Part shown: positions 16,126 to 24,405 of the stretch, piece by piece
Layout: every line of letters begins with the position of its first letter
Position numbering within the stretch: position 1 is the stretch's first letter
NCBI GenBank assembly: GCA_043101615.1
Contig: JBICID010000113.1
Location: 1 to 48,592, forward strand
From: JBLHKT01 sp043101615
GTDB lineage: Bacteria; Planctomycetota; Phycisphaerae; Phycisphaerales; UBA1924
Length of the DNA: 48,592 nt
Direction of reading: 5' to 3'
The notes under the pieces: model-generated
What the model was told of the DNA's origin: nothing
The model's input: the letters and a program-made list of their open reading frames with translations, nothing else
The model's database searches: none
Position numbers and translations under genes: made by a program

Positions 16126-16884
16126 ATGTCCGTGACGAATCAGCTGTACGGCCTGTTCCTGACCGACAAGAAGATCCGAGGCCTGCGGAGCCGCCTCGAC
16201 CAGGCCGAGCGATTCCTGAAGGCCCAGCAGGCCCAGCTCAAGGCGATCGAGACGACGCGCGAGGCGGCCCGGAGCCAGCAGCGACAACTCCAGGCGACCA
16301 TCAAGAACAACGAGGTCGAGATGGCCTCGCTCGACGAGCACATCGAGCAGCTCCGCGACCGGATGAACACCGCCGGCACCAACAAGGAGTACAAGGCCAC
16401 CCTCTCGGAGGTGAACACCTTCAAGGAGAAGAAGGCCACGCTCGAGGAGTCCGTCATCGCCCTCATGGAGCAGGTCGAGGCGCTGAGCGCCAAGGCGGAA
16501 CAGCTCGACACCCAGCACGCCGAGAAGGTCAAGATCTGCGAGATCGCCGAGCAGGACCGCGCCAAGCGCGAGGCAGAGATCGCCGGCACCCTCGAGGAGC
16601 TCAAGTCCAAGCGGGCCCAGCAGGCCAAGCAGGTCCCCGCCGACGCCCTGGGCGTCTACGAGCAGCTCCTCGACGAGCGCGGCGAGGACGCCATGGCCCC
16701 GCTCGAGATCGCCGACGCCAAGCGACACGAGTACGTCTGCGGCTCCTCCATGATGTCCGTCCCGGTCGAGGTCGCCATCAGCCTGCTCTCGGGCAAGCTC
16801 ACCCTCAGCCCCAACGACGGGTGCATCCTCTACCTCGAGCCCGAGGTCGAGGAGCGACTGCTGGCCTCCACCGGCAAGAAGTGA
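16126..16884 (+). CDS. Coiled-coil protein with a degenerate C-terminal zinc ribbon (DUF164/zf-RING_7-like)
   Basis: A 252-residue protein. Residues about 15-190 are a long coiled coil rich in Glu, Lys, Gln and Ala with an internal GTNKEYKATLSEVN turn typical of the family. The C-terminal domain aligns with the C4 ribbon seen in these proteins (CxxC ... CxxCGRILY), but here reads VCGSSM and SPNDGCILY, so only Cys205 and Cys233 of the expected four remain. Zinc binding is therefore doubtful. Start ATG 16126 is fixed by a CGGAGG ribosome binding site 5 nt upstream. A TACACT box at 16064-16069 could be its promoter. The function of the family is not settled; roles in RNA or nucleic-acid processes have been suggested. 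Confidence 0.75.
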   Translation: MSVTNQLYGLFLTDKKIRGLRSRLDQAERFLKAQQAQLKAIETTREAARSQQRQLQATIKNNEVEMASLDEHIEQLRDRMNTAGTNKEYKATLSEVNTFKEKKATLEESVIALMEQVEALSAKAEQLDTQHAEKVKICEIAEQDRAKREAEIAGTLEELKSKRAQQAKQVPADALGVYEQLLDERGEDAMAPLEIADAKRHEYVCGSSMMSVPVEVAISLLSGKLTLSPNDGCILYLEPEVEERLLASTGKK

Positions 16885-16942
16885 TCCCCTGCCCGAGGGC
16901 CCACCACGGGCGACCCCCGCGGCCCGGCTCACACGCCTCGTG

Positions 16943-18028
16943 CTAGAACAGCGACGGGCCGCCCGGCGCGGGCCTGGGCGGGTGGTACGGGAGCGACAGG
17001 TGCTCCGCGGCGGCGTGCGTGATCGCACGCCCGCGCCGCGTGCGGGCCAGGAAGCCGATCTGCAGCAGGAACGGCTCGACGACGTCCTCGAGGGTGCCCG
17101 CGTCCTCGTTCATGGTCGCGGCGACGGTCTCCAGCCCCACCGGCCCCCCCTTGTAGGTGGTCGCGATGGTGGTGAGGTAGGACCGGTCCAGGTCGTCGAG
17201 CCCGAGCGCGTCCACGCCCTCGAGGGCCAGGGCCCGGTCGACGATGTCCACCGTGACCCGCCCAGCGCCCTTCACGTCGGCGAAGTCGCGCACGCGGCGC
17301 AGCAGGCGGTTGGCGATGCGCGGTGTGCCGCGCGAGCGCCGGGCGATGGTCGCCAGCGCCTCCGGCTCGGCGTGCTCGATCCCGAGCAGGCGGGCCGAGC
17401 GGGTCAGGATCGCGGTGAGGTCGCCCTCGGCGTAGTAGCGGAGGTGGTGCACCAGCCCGAAGCGTGAGCGCATCGGTGCCGAGAGCAGCCCGGCCCGGGT
17501 GGTGGCCCCAATCAGGGTGAACGGCTGGACGTTGATCTGCACGGTGCGTGCGTTGAGCCCGGCGTCCAGGCAGATGTCGATGCGGAAGTCCTCCATCGCG
17601 GGGTAGATGAACTCCTCGACCTGCACCGGCAGGCGGTGGATCTCGTCGATGAACAGCACGTCCCCGGGCTGCAGGCGCGTCAGCGAGGCGACCAGGTCCG
17701 TCCCCTTGGCCAGCGTCGGGCCGGAGGTGCAGTGCACCGTACGCCCCATCTCCTCGGCGATGACGTGGGCGAGGGTGGTCTTGCCCAGGCCGGGCGGGCC
17801 GTGCAGCAGCAGGTGCTCCAGCCCGGGTCGTGTGGCGGTGCCCCGGGCGGGGTCCTCGCCCGGACCGGCGGCGGCCTGGCGGATCTTGGCGGCCTGCACC
17901 GCGATGGTGAGTCGCTCCACCAGCTCCGTCTGCCCGACGTAGTCGTCCAGCGACGTCGGACGCAGCGCCCAGTTGGTGCGCTCCTCCTCGGGTCGTGCGG
18001 TGGGGGCGATGAGGCGGTCCGTCGCCAT
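16943..18028 (-). CDS. ruvB: Holliday junction branch migration ATPase RuvB
   Basis: A 361-residue AAA+ motor that, as a hexamer with RuvA, drives Holliday-junction branch migration. Walker A is GPPGLGKTT (77-85), Walker B DVLFIDEIHR with DEIH at 128-131. The RuvB-specific hairpin region is RIDICLDAG...ARTVQINVQPFTLIGATTRAGLLSAPMRSRFG and the arginine-finger/sensor part RGTPRIANRLLRRVRDFA. The winged-helix C-terminus contains GGPVGLETVAATMNED and EPFLLQIGFLARTRRGR. An insert of about 18 residues (AAAGPGEDPARGTATRP) precedes Walker A. ruvA and ruvC are not adjacent. Confidence 0.97.
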   Translation of the reverse strand: MATDRLIAPTARPEEERTNWALRPTSLDDYVGQTELVERLTIAVQAAKIRQAAAGPGEDPARGTATRPGLEHLLLHGPPGLGKTTLAHVIAEEMGRTVHCTSGPTLAKGTDLVASLTRLQPGDVLFIDEIHRLPVQVEEFIYPAMEDFRIDICLDAGLNARTVQINVQPFTLIGATTRAGLLSAPMRSRFGLVHHLRYYAEGDLTAILTRSARLLGIEHAEPEALATIARRSRGTPRIANRLLRRVRDFADVKGAGRVTVDIVDRALALEGVDALGLDDLDRSYLTTIATTYKGGPVGLETVAATMNEDAGTLEDVVEPFLLQIGFLARTRRGRAITHAAAEHLSLPYHPPRPAPGGPSLF

Positions 18029-18096
18029 GGTGCCTTTCGGGGTGGTGGGAAGCGTGCCGCCCGCGGTTGGGCGGGCGGCGCGGGGTGGTCAGTCGA

Positions 18097-20163
18097 TCAT
18101 CGGCTCATCGCGGTCTCGGACTCCTCCGTCGCCGGGCGGGGCAGCAGCCCCGGGGCGCAGGAGAGGTTGTAGAGCGTGACCGCGGAGTTGGTCGCCGACT
18201 GCATCAGGTACTCGGGGATCGCCAGGTCGATGGTGTCGTTCTGGGTGTGCCAGCCGTAGCGGTAGACCGCACGGCCCGTCTCGTTCCAGAAGAAGCCGGG
18301 GACGCCCACGGCGTTGAAGGCCGCGTGGTCCGACCCGCCGCCGCGCGGGAGGCTGGTCAGCTCGTTGCCCTCGCGGTCGCGCAGCGTGGAGATGTCCACC
18401 AGCATGAGCCCGGCGTCGGCGTCGTTGTCCGGATCGTCGTCGCTCATCGCCGCCTCGTAGTCGGTCGGGGAGAAGAAGCGCCCGTTGAGCGGGGCGGTCG
18501 CCGCGGCCAGGTACTCCACCATCCCGGCCAGCGCGGGGGTGCCGCCCTGGTAGTTGGTGCCGCCGTCGTCCACGAACACGGCCGAGATCTTCGCCCGCTC
18601 CTCGTCCGACAGGCTCTCGACGTATGCACGCGAGCCGAGCAGCCCCTGCTCCTCGCCGGTCCACAGGATGAATCGGAGCGTGCGCTTCGGCCTGGCGCCG
18701 ACCGTGGCCAGCAGTCGGGCGGCCTCCATGGTCACCGACGAGCCGGTGCCGTTGTCGGTGCAGCCCTCGGAGCCGGGGCCGTTCCAGGAGTCCAGGTGGG
18801 CGGACATGATGACGACCTCGTCGGGCATCTCGGTGCCGACGATCTCGCCGATCACGTTGTGCACCGGGACGGGGCCGGCGACCAGGCGGTGGTCCAGGTC
18901 GAACTCGAGCTCGACCTCGGCCCCGTCGGTCAGGCGGGAGTTGATGTAGTCGTAGTCCGAGGCTCGGATCGAGACCTCCACGTCCTCGGCGTAGTCCGCC
19001 AGCTCGGTCTCGCGCCAGCCCGACTTGGACGTCGTCCACACACGCTCGTCGTTCGAGCTGGAGACGAAGCCCGCGGGCCCGGCCCGCAGCACCTCGGCCA
19101 GGATCATCTCGGAGGCCACCACCGTCGGCTCGGACTCGTCCATCGCGATGCGGACGTCGTACGCGTCCCCGGACGAGGCGACCGCCTTGCCCGAGCCGCG
19201 CTGCCCGTCGATCGTGAACGACACCGTGGACTCGCCCATCGGGTTGGGCCACGTGAACGTCAGCTCGTTGTCGGCGAACGACGCGTTCTCGATCGGACCC
19301 TCGTGGAAGCCCTGCACCGAGAACACGCCCGTGATGTCGTCCACCGCCATGTCCGACACGTCCAGGATCAGCGGCACGTCCGTGCCCTGGTACACGAAGG
19401 CGCCCGTCCACCGGGTCATGCCCTCGGGGGCGGCGCCCAGCACCTCGCCCTGCGTGTCGAAGTCGTACTCGCCGGCCTCGAGCTTCTCGCGGATCTCCGC
19501 ACGCTCCTCGTGACGGTTGCGCATCTGCCCGCCCACGCCGCGGATCCCGCGACGGCCGGCGGCGTACTGCGTCGGCACGATCACCCACGCGCCGTCGAGA
19601 CGGTCACGCACCGCGTCCAGCTCCTCCATGGTCGAGGGCATGCGGACCGCGTGCCCGCGGACCGGGCCGTCGGTGCCCTTCACCCACGCCAGCGTCGTGA
19701 ACTCCATCTCGCGGTTGGGCTCCTCGTCGCCCTGCACGTAGATCAGCCCCGACGACGGGCCCCGGTCGAACCGCGTCGCGATCGTGCCCCACTCGTGCAG
19801 GCGGACGTTCTCGAGGCCCCAGGCACGGAACCGCGACTCGATCCACCGGACCGCGTCGGCCTCCGCCTGCGAGCCGGTCAGACGCGGACCGATCTCCTGT
19901 GTCAGGTGCGTCAGGTGGTCCATCACGCGGTTGTCGGTCTGCCCCTCGGCGATGATCGCCTCGACCGTGCGGGCGTCGCCCATCGCGACACGCGGCACGG
20001 GGACCTTCTCGCCGTCGATCATCGCGTACGGGCTCGCCGGCGCGGGGCGGGCGTAGGGGTTCTCGCTCAGATCAACGCCCCCGCCCGACGAGCACCCGGC
20101 CAGGGTCGTCAGCAGCAGGGCGGTAGGGGTGGCGGCACAGAGCACGCGGCTGAGGTGCGACAT
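18097..20163 (-). CDS. Lipoprotein M28-family metallopeptidase
   Basis: A 688-residue secreted lipoprotein with signal peptide and lipobox LAGC (Cys24). The peptidase domain lies at about residues 430-665: SAHLDSW (His456, Asp458), CTDNGTGSS (bridging Asp470), TGEEQG (catalytic Glu504 and ligand Glu505), VDDGG (Asp533) and GWHTQNDT (His639) form the complete two-zinc M28 site. The preceding 300 residues probably include a protease-associated insert domain. The architecture resembles carboxypeptidase Q-like M28 enzymes that trim peptides outside the cytoplasm. Start 20163 is supported by GGAGGA 9 nt upstream. An acidic insert SDDDPDNDADAG (574-585) is notable. Confidence 0.93.
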   Translation of the reverse strand: MSHLSRVLCAATPTALLLTTLAGCSSGGGVDLSENPYARPAPASPYAMIDGEKVPVPRVAMGDARTVEAIIAEGQTDNRVMDHLTHLTQEIGPRLTGSQAEADAVRWIESRFRAWGLENVRLHEWGTIATRFDRGPSSGLIYVQGDEEPNREMEFTTLAWVKGTDGPVRGHAVRMPSTMEELDAVRDRLDGAWVIVPTQYAAGRRGIRGVGGQMRNRHEERAEIREKLEAGEYDFDTQGEVLGAAPEGMTRWTGAFVYQGTDVPLILDVSDMAVDDITGVFSVQGFHEGPIENASFADNELTFTWPNPMGESTVSFTIDGQRGSGKAVASSGDAYDVRIAMDESEPTVVASEMILAEVLRAGPAGFVSSSNDERVWTTSKSGWRETELADYAEDVEVSIRASDYDYINSRLTDGAEVELEFDLDHRLVAGPVPVHNVIGEIVGTEMPDEVVIMSAHLDSWNGPGSEGCTDNGTGSSVTMEAARLLATVGARPKRTLRFILWTGEEQGLLGSRAYVESLSDEERAKISAVFVDDGGTNYQGGTPALAGMVEYLAAATAPLNGRFFSPTDYEAAMSDDDPDNDADAGLMLVDISTLRDREGNELTSLPRGGGSDHAAFNAVGVPGFFWNETGRAVYRYGWHTQNDTIDLAIPEYLMQSATNSAVTLYNLSCAPGLLPRPATEESETAMSR

Positions 20164-20206
20164 CGATCGGTCCTCCGAGGGTTGGTTTGCAGATGGGTCA
20201 GGACGG

Positions 20207-20212
20207 AGCGTA
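20207..20212 (-). promoter_or_regulatory. Candidate -10 box TACGCT upstream of the M28 gene
   Basis: On the minus strand GGGTACGCTCCG lies about 44 nt before the ATG at 20163. The hexamer is the same as in the two ribosomal promoters, but no TTGACT-like -35 precedes it. Confidence 0.25.
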
Positions 20213-20318
20213 CCCGATCCACCCGCCCCCCGTTGCGATCGGGCGGCGCACTCGCGGCGCAGTTCGCCGTTTTTGTCGCGATTCGAGGGCCGGGGCGTCG
20301 TTGAGAGGCAGTGGGGGG

Positions 20319-21740
20319 CTACTCGTCCAGCAGGCCCTTGGCGTCCCACAGCTGCACCAGGCGGTTCTGGTCGATCGGCGCCCACACCTTCCCGTCCGGC
20401 TGCATCACCCGGATCAGCGACCCGTCGGGCGCGAACGTCGTCACCTGAGACCCGGGCCCGTCCGGGTACCGGCTCGACAGCTCGAACCCGCGCTCGGTCG
20501 CCTTCATGGTGTCCTGGCGCAGGCGCACGGCCCCGGTCGAGGACTGGTAGCTGTAGAACGAGAACGCCCCGGTCTGCTCCCCGGCGATCAGCAGCGGGCC
20601 GAGGATGTACGTCTCGAGCACCGAGAGGTAGCCGACCCCCTCGATCTCGGGTTCCACCGTCGTCGGCTGGAACGAGCCCTGGCGGGTGGTGACCGTCAGC
20701 GACGAGCCTGACCGGGCGCCGGTCTCGGTCCAGACGGTGGGCTTGGGGCCGTCCCGCAGGGCCATCTTCAGCGTCCAGGCCTCCTCGCGCCGGTCCTCTG
20801 AGAGGAAGTAGATCGCCTCGGTGTGGACCTGGATGTCGCGCTCGAGCAGCTTGGCGTCGATCTGCACGATGTAGCCGTCCTGGCGTTCCATGGCGGACCA
20901 GGTCTGGCGGGGCTTGTTGGGGGACAGCTCGCCGCGCTTGCCGCGCCACGCCTTGATCCGGCGGTACCCGTGCTCGGTCGCGTCCAGGTCGTTGCCCGAC
21001 GGGGAAGGGGTGTACAGGCGCTCCCAGCGGTTGTGGCTGAGCGACAGCGCCCGCTCGTAGTCCTCCGGGGTCAGCTCGCGGAGCAGCAGCGAGCTCTGCT
21101 TGAGCGACTCGGCCCGCTGCTGTGCCGCGGCCTCGGCGTCGTAGAAGCTGGCCGCCCCGACCATGGCCTCGTAGACCTTGCGAGCCTGCGCGAAGGTCCG
21201 CTGGTCGCTCTGCAGCTCGAAGATGGCGAACCGGCCCGGCTCGGTCTGCACGACCGTCACGCCCCACATCGCGTCGGTGGAGGAGCCGGGGTCCGGGATC
21301 CGCATGTAGAGCCGATCCGCCGCCCGCCCGTCGACCCTGATCCCCTGATTCCGGGTGAGCAGGAAGGCCCCGCGCTTGGACTTGAGGATGCCGTCGGCGA
21401 TGTCCTGAGGGGTGAGGGTCTCGTTGGTGGAGGAGCGGTCCTGGATGGTGATCACGCCCGGCTTGTTGGCGGGGATGATGGTCGCCACCTGACTGCCCCC
21501 GAACGGGTCGGTGGTGGCGGTGGCGCCCACGGGCAGGAAGATCGTCAGCCCGACCGACTCGATCTGGTAGGGGGTCGAGGAGAGCTCGACGGAGTCCGGC
21601 TCGGGGGCCTGGGCGTGCGCGAGCGATGCGGGCGCGAGCGCCAGGAGCAGTCCCGCCAGGAGCGGGAGGGATGGCGTGGGGGACAGGCGGGAGGTCGGGA
21701 GGGGGTTCCGGCGTCCGCGTCGGGTGCGTTGGAGCTGCAT
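20319..21740 (-). CDS. Secreted protein of unknown function
   Basis: A 473-residue protein with a long, arginine-rich N-region followed by LLAGLLLALAPASLAHAQA, a Sec signal peptide probably cut after AHA or AQA near residue 43. The mature protein is rich in beta-strand-like stretches and contains an alpha-helical part (about residues 195-235) with AEAAAQQRAESLKQSSLLLRE. I recognise no family. ATG 21740 was chosen because it opens the signal peptide; an upstream ATG in frame adds unconserved residues. It lies 155 nt upstream of the M28 gene on the same strand and diverges from the ribosomal operon. A role with the M28 peptidase is possible but not shown. Confidence 0.7.
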   Translation of the reverse strand: MQLQRTRRGRRNPLPTSRLSPTPSLPLLAGLLLALAPASLAHAQAPEPDSVELSSTPYQIESVGLTIFLPVGATATTDPFGGSQVATIIPANKPGVITIQDRSSTNETLTPQDIADGILKSKRGAFLLTRNQGIRVDGRAADRLYMRIPDPGSSTDAMWGVTVVQTEPGRFAIFELQSDQRTFAQARKVYEAMVGAASFYDAEAAAQQRAESLKQSSLLLRELTPEDYERALSLSHNRWERLYTPSPSGNDLDATEHGYRRIKAWRGKRGELSPNKPRQTWSAMERQDGYIVQIDAKLLERDIQVHTEAIYFLSEDRREEAWTLKMALRDGPKPTVWTETGARSGSSLTVTTRQGSFQPTTVEPEIEGVGYLSVLETYILGPLLIAGEQTGAFSFYSYQSSTGAVRLRQDTMKATERGFELSSRYPDGPGSQVTTFAPDGSLIRVMQPDGKVWAPIDQNRLVQLWDAKGLLDE

Positions 21741-21872
21741 GGGGTGCCCTGTGGGTGAGTGGTGACCGAACGAGTCTACCATCGGCGCAATGTCGCCCCG
21801 ATCCTCGCATTCGGTACGACGCGGGACGGCCCGGAGATTGCCCGATTTCACGCACCGTTGCCCGCGGATCGG

Positions 21873-21900
21873 TTGACTCGGGCGGGAGAAGGTCTACGCT
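21873..21900 (+). promoter_or_regulatory. Promoter of the S10 ribosomal operon
   Basis: TTGACT (21873-21878), a 16-nt spacer and TACGCT (21895-21900), followed by a GC-rich TCCCG discriminator. The same block (TGACTCGGG ... TACGCTTCCC) recurs before rpmJ at 35125. It is the first good promoter-like signal before rpsJ. Predicted start about 21907. Confidence 0.65.
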
Positions 21901-22169
21901 TCCCGACTCCGAGCTGGACGGTCGGTGTTGTGTACGCACGCCCGCCGGGGTTCGGCAGCCCGATGCCACCGCACCGGGCCAACAGCACCGACCGATCGGA
22001 CAGGCTCTGAATCGGCGGCCGAAGAGTTGCTCAGGGAGTGAGCGTTTCGGCCCAGCGGTTGTGTCGCCCCATCGGAAACGATGCGGCAGGCGGATTGGAC
22101 ACCCGACCGGGGCGTGCCCGGCGGCGAGACACGAGCGGGATCCCGAGGGCGGGATCCGCAGGAGCAGGC
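21901..22169 (+). promoter_or_regulatory. Long structured 5' leader of rpsJ
   Basis: About 260 nt lie between the predicted transcription start and the rpsJ ATG, with no gene seen. The most striking element is a perfect 8-bp hairpin GGATCCCG-AGGG-CGGGATCC at 22138-22157, which ends three bases before the AGGAG ribosome binding site (22160-22164). An upstream CCGGG/CCCGG stem lies near 22107-22121. The position allows control of rpsJ translation, for example by a ribosomal protein. This is inference from sequence only. Confidence 0.45.
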
Positions 22170-22478
<309 letters not shown>

Positions 22479-22482
22479 CACC

Positions 22483-22513
22483 GGGTCCGGCGGGCACGCC
22501 GGGCCCTGTTTTT
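22483..22513 (+). terminator. Intrinsic terminator or attenuator between rpsJ and rplC
   Basis: A 10-bp stem, 22483-22492 pairing with 22497-22506 (one G-U pair), a GGCA loop, then TGTTTTT. This has all the parts of a Rho-independent terminator and lies 4 nt after the rpsJ stop. The operon continues on the same strand, so read-through or antitermination must occur, or rplC has its own promoter. Confidence 0.8.
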
Positions 22514-22612
22514 CGACGCCCCCCCGGGGGCACGGACAGTTCACAACCGTCCTCTGACCGACGAGTCACGACGCGGGCCCGGCCGACACCCGGGAAGAGA
22601 CGGACGCCCACG

Positions 22613-23320
22613 ATGGCCAAGAAAGACTCGACATTCAGCGGCCCGCAGCTCCTGGCCACCAAGGTCGGGATGACGCGCATCTTCAACGACGAGGGTGTGA
22701 GCGTCCCCGTCACGGTGCTGCAGGTGCTGCCCAACACCGTCACGCAGGTCCGCACCGAGGAGGCCGACGGCTACACCGCGGTCCAGGTCGGCGCCGGCGA
22801 CGTGAAGGCCCGCAATACCACGATCCCGGTGATCGGGCACGACGCCAAGGCCGGCACCAGCCCCAAGCGTCACCATCGCGAGTTCCGCACCGACGACACC
22901 TCCCCCTACGAGCTCGGCCAGCGGCTCACCGTCGAGGCCTTCGAGGGCTGCGCCTTCGTCGACGTCTCCGGCACCTCCAAGGGCAAGGGCTTCCAGGGCA
23001 GCATGAAGCGCCACGGGTTCAAGGGCCAGCTCGCCAGCCACGGCGTGGAGCGCAAGCACCGCTCCCCCGGCTCCATCGGCGGGCACGCCAGCAACGCGGG
23101 CATGTCGGGGCGCATCAAGAAGGGCAAGAAGATGTCCGGCCAGATGGGCAACACCCGCGTCACCATGCGGAGCCTGGACGTGGTCCGGATCGACAAGGAC
23201 AACAACCTCATGCTCGTCAAGGGTCCGATCCCCGGGCACAACGGCTCGTGGGTCGAGATTCGCCCGAGCGTGAGGCTGTACAAGCGCAAGGCGGCGAGGC
23301 AGGCCGAAGCGGCCGGCTGA
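22613..23320 (+). CDS. rplC: 50S ribosomal protein L3
   Basis: A 235-residue L3, normal to slightly long. LLATKVGMTRIFNDEGVSVPVTVLQ is the classical N-terminus; KGKGFQGSMKRHGFKGQLASHGVERKHRSPGSIG and GKKMSGQMGNTRVTM are the loop and core motifs near the peptidyl transferase centre, including the Gln of the FQG site that is methylated in E. coli L3. The start is ATG 22613, with only a loose purine-rich stretch (GGAAGAGACGG) upstream. It is separated from rpsJ by 134 nt containing a terminator, and from rplD by an unusual 335-nt spacer. Confidence 0.97.
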   Translation: MAKKDSTFSGPQLLATKVGMTRIFNDEGVSVPVTVLQVLPNTVTQVRTEEADGYTAVQVGAGDVKARNTTIPVIGHDAKAGTSPKRHHREFRTDDTSPYELGQRLTVEAFEGCAFVDVSGTSKGKGFQGSMKRHGFKGQLASHGVERKHRSPGSIGGHASNAGMSGRIKKGKKMSGQMGNTRVTMRSLDVVRIDKDNNLMLVKGPIPGHNGSWVEIRPSVRLYKRKAARQAEAAG

Positions 23321-23655
23321 CCCGCCGGGGAGCGGGGTCCGGCTGACGCCGGGTGACTGGACGGATTCTTCCCGGGCGAGAGCCCGGGGGTAGGAGCAAC
23401 GGAGTTACACACCGCGGGGCAGGGCGTTCCTCCTCGCGGGCCCGGAAGGTCGGTCAGGCAGCAGCCGAGCCGAAACCGACGGGCAGCACAAGCACGGTTT
23501 CCGGGGCGTTCCCCGGAGTGGACAGCCGAGTCGAACGCTGGCCACCGTCACCCGCGAGCAGCGGGGGCCCCTCACCGGACACCGGGCCGGGGGCGACAGG
23601 CGGCGGCAGCGGGAGGCAGCCCCAGCGGGCGAAGGCGTCGGACGAGGTAAGACAG
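23321..23655 (+). promoter_or_regulatory. 335-nt hairpin-rich spacer before rplD, candidate structured leader RNA
   Basis: Most gene gaps in this operon are 0-60 nt; this one is 335 nt. Perfect stems seen: 7 bp at 23371-23377/23382-23388 with a GAGA (GNRA) loop; 5 bp at 23412-23416/23435-23439; 6 bp GTCGGT/ACCGAC at 23449-23454/23475-23480; 7 bp at 23500-23506/23511-23517 with loop CGTT; 5 bp at 23551-23555/23561-23565. The frame is open but encodes a Pro/Ser/Gly-rich, unconserved-looking sequence, so I do not call a gene. rplD encodes L4, the known autoregulator of S10 operons in E. coli. Confidence 0.55.
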
Positions 23656-24405
23656 ATGGATGTCCCCGTCTACAACATGCAGGGCCAGGAGGTCGGCGCC
23701 ATGCCGATCGACGAGGTGGCCCTCGGCGAGACCGTCAACCCGGTCCTCATCAAGCAGGCGTACGTGATGTACCACGCCAACACCCGCCAGGGGTCGGCGC
23801 GGACCAAGAATCGCGGCGCCGTCGCCTTCTCGGGCAAGAAGATCTACAAGCAGAAGGGCACCGGGCGCGCCCGCCACGGCGACAAGAAGGTCGGCCTGAT
23901 GCGCAAGGGGGGTCACGGGCACTCCAAGAAGAAGACCCGCGAGGACTTCCGCCTGACCATGCCCAAGAAGATGCGTCGCAAGGCCAACCGCAACGCCCTG
24001 CTCGCCAAGCTGGTCGACAGCGAGGTCAAGGTCATCGACGGCCTGACCCTCGACGCCCCCCGCACCCGGGCGATGGTCGACTTCCTCAAGAGCCTGGGCA
24101 TCGAGAAGTCGGCCCTGCTGGCCCTCTCTCCCGACAGCGAGAAGAGCAAGAACGCCCGCCTGAGCGCCCGCAACATCGACGGCGTGTCGATGTGCCGCGC
24201 CGACCAGCTCACCGCGTTCGAGATGCTCAACAGCCGGCACCTGGTCATCGATCGTGCGGACCTGGAGGAGTGGCTCGCGGGCCCGTCGAGCCAGACGGGC
24301 AAGGACGCCAAGCTCGAGCCCAAGGGCGCCGGCGAGAAGAAGCCCCGTCGCGTCCGCCCCTACACCAGGAAGCAGGCCGTCGCGTCGGCTGAGGGAGGTG
24401 CCTGA
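23656..24405 (+). CDS. rplD: 50S ribosomal protein L4
   Basis: A 249-residue L4. The family core is clear: VPVYNMQGQEVG, HANTRQGSARTKNRGAVAFSGKKIYKQKGTGRARHG (the long exit-tunnel loop), and AFEMLNSRHLVIDRADLEEW. It is about 40 residues longer than usual because of a basic C-terminal tail (KLEPKGAGEKKPRRVRPYTRKQ...). ATG 23656 is chosen because it begins the conserved N-terminus; a weak GAGGTAAGAC lies upstream. Its stop overlaps the rplW start (TGATG). In E. coli L4 represses its own operon, which makes the structured spacer just upstream interesting. Confidence 0.96.
   Translation: MDVPVYNMQGQEVGAMPIDEVALGETVNPVLIKQAYVMYHANTRQGSARTKNRGAVAFSGKKIYKQKGTGRARHGDKKVGLMRKGGHGHSKKKTREDFRLTMPKKMRRKANRNALLAKLVDSEVKVIDGLTLDAPRTRAMVDFLKSLGIEKSALLALSPDSEKSKNARLSARNIDGVSMCRADQLTAFEMLNSRHLVIDRADLEEWLAGPSSQTGKDAKLEPKGAGEKKPRRVRPYTRKQAVASAEGGA

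Noticed and set aside
20257..20276. Plus-strand CGGCG/CGCCG stem followed by TTTTT near 20275
   Set aside because: It looks like a small intrinsic terminator, but no plus-strand gene lies upstream. The stem is only 5 bp, so it was not annotated.
20164..21969. In-frame extension joining the M28 peptidase with 600 upstream codons on the minus strand
   Set aside because: The upstream part is a shadow of the secreted-protein gene at 20319-21740 in another frame. The M28 gene has its own ribosome binding site, signal peptide and lipobox at 20163.
22038..22169. 44-codon extension of S10
   Set aside because: The conserved S10 N-terminus begins at the ATG with AGGAG (22170). The extension is Arg/Gly-rich and overlaps the leader hairpin.
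23353..23655. 101-codon N-terminal extension of L4
   Set aside because: The frame is open but Pro/Ser/Gly/Arg-rich with no L4 similarity, while the DNA holds several perfect hairpins. I read it as a non-coding leader, though translation is not excluded.
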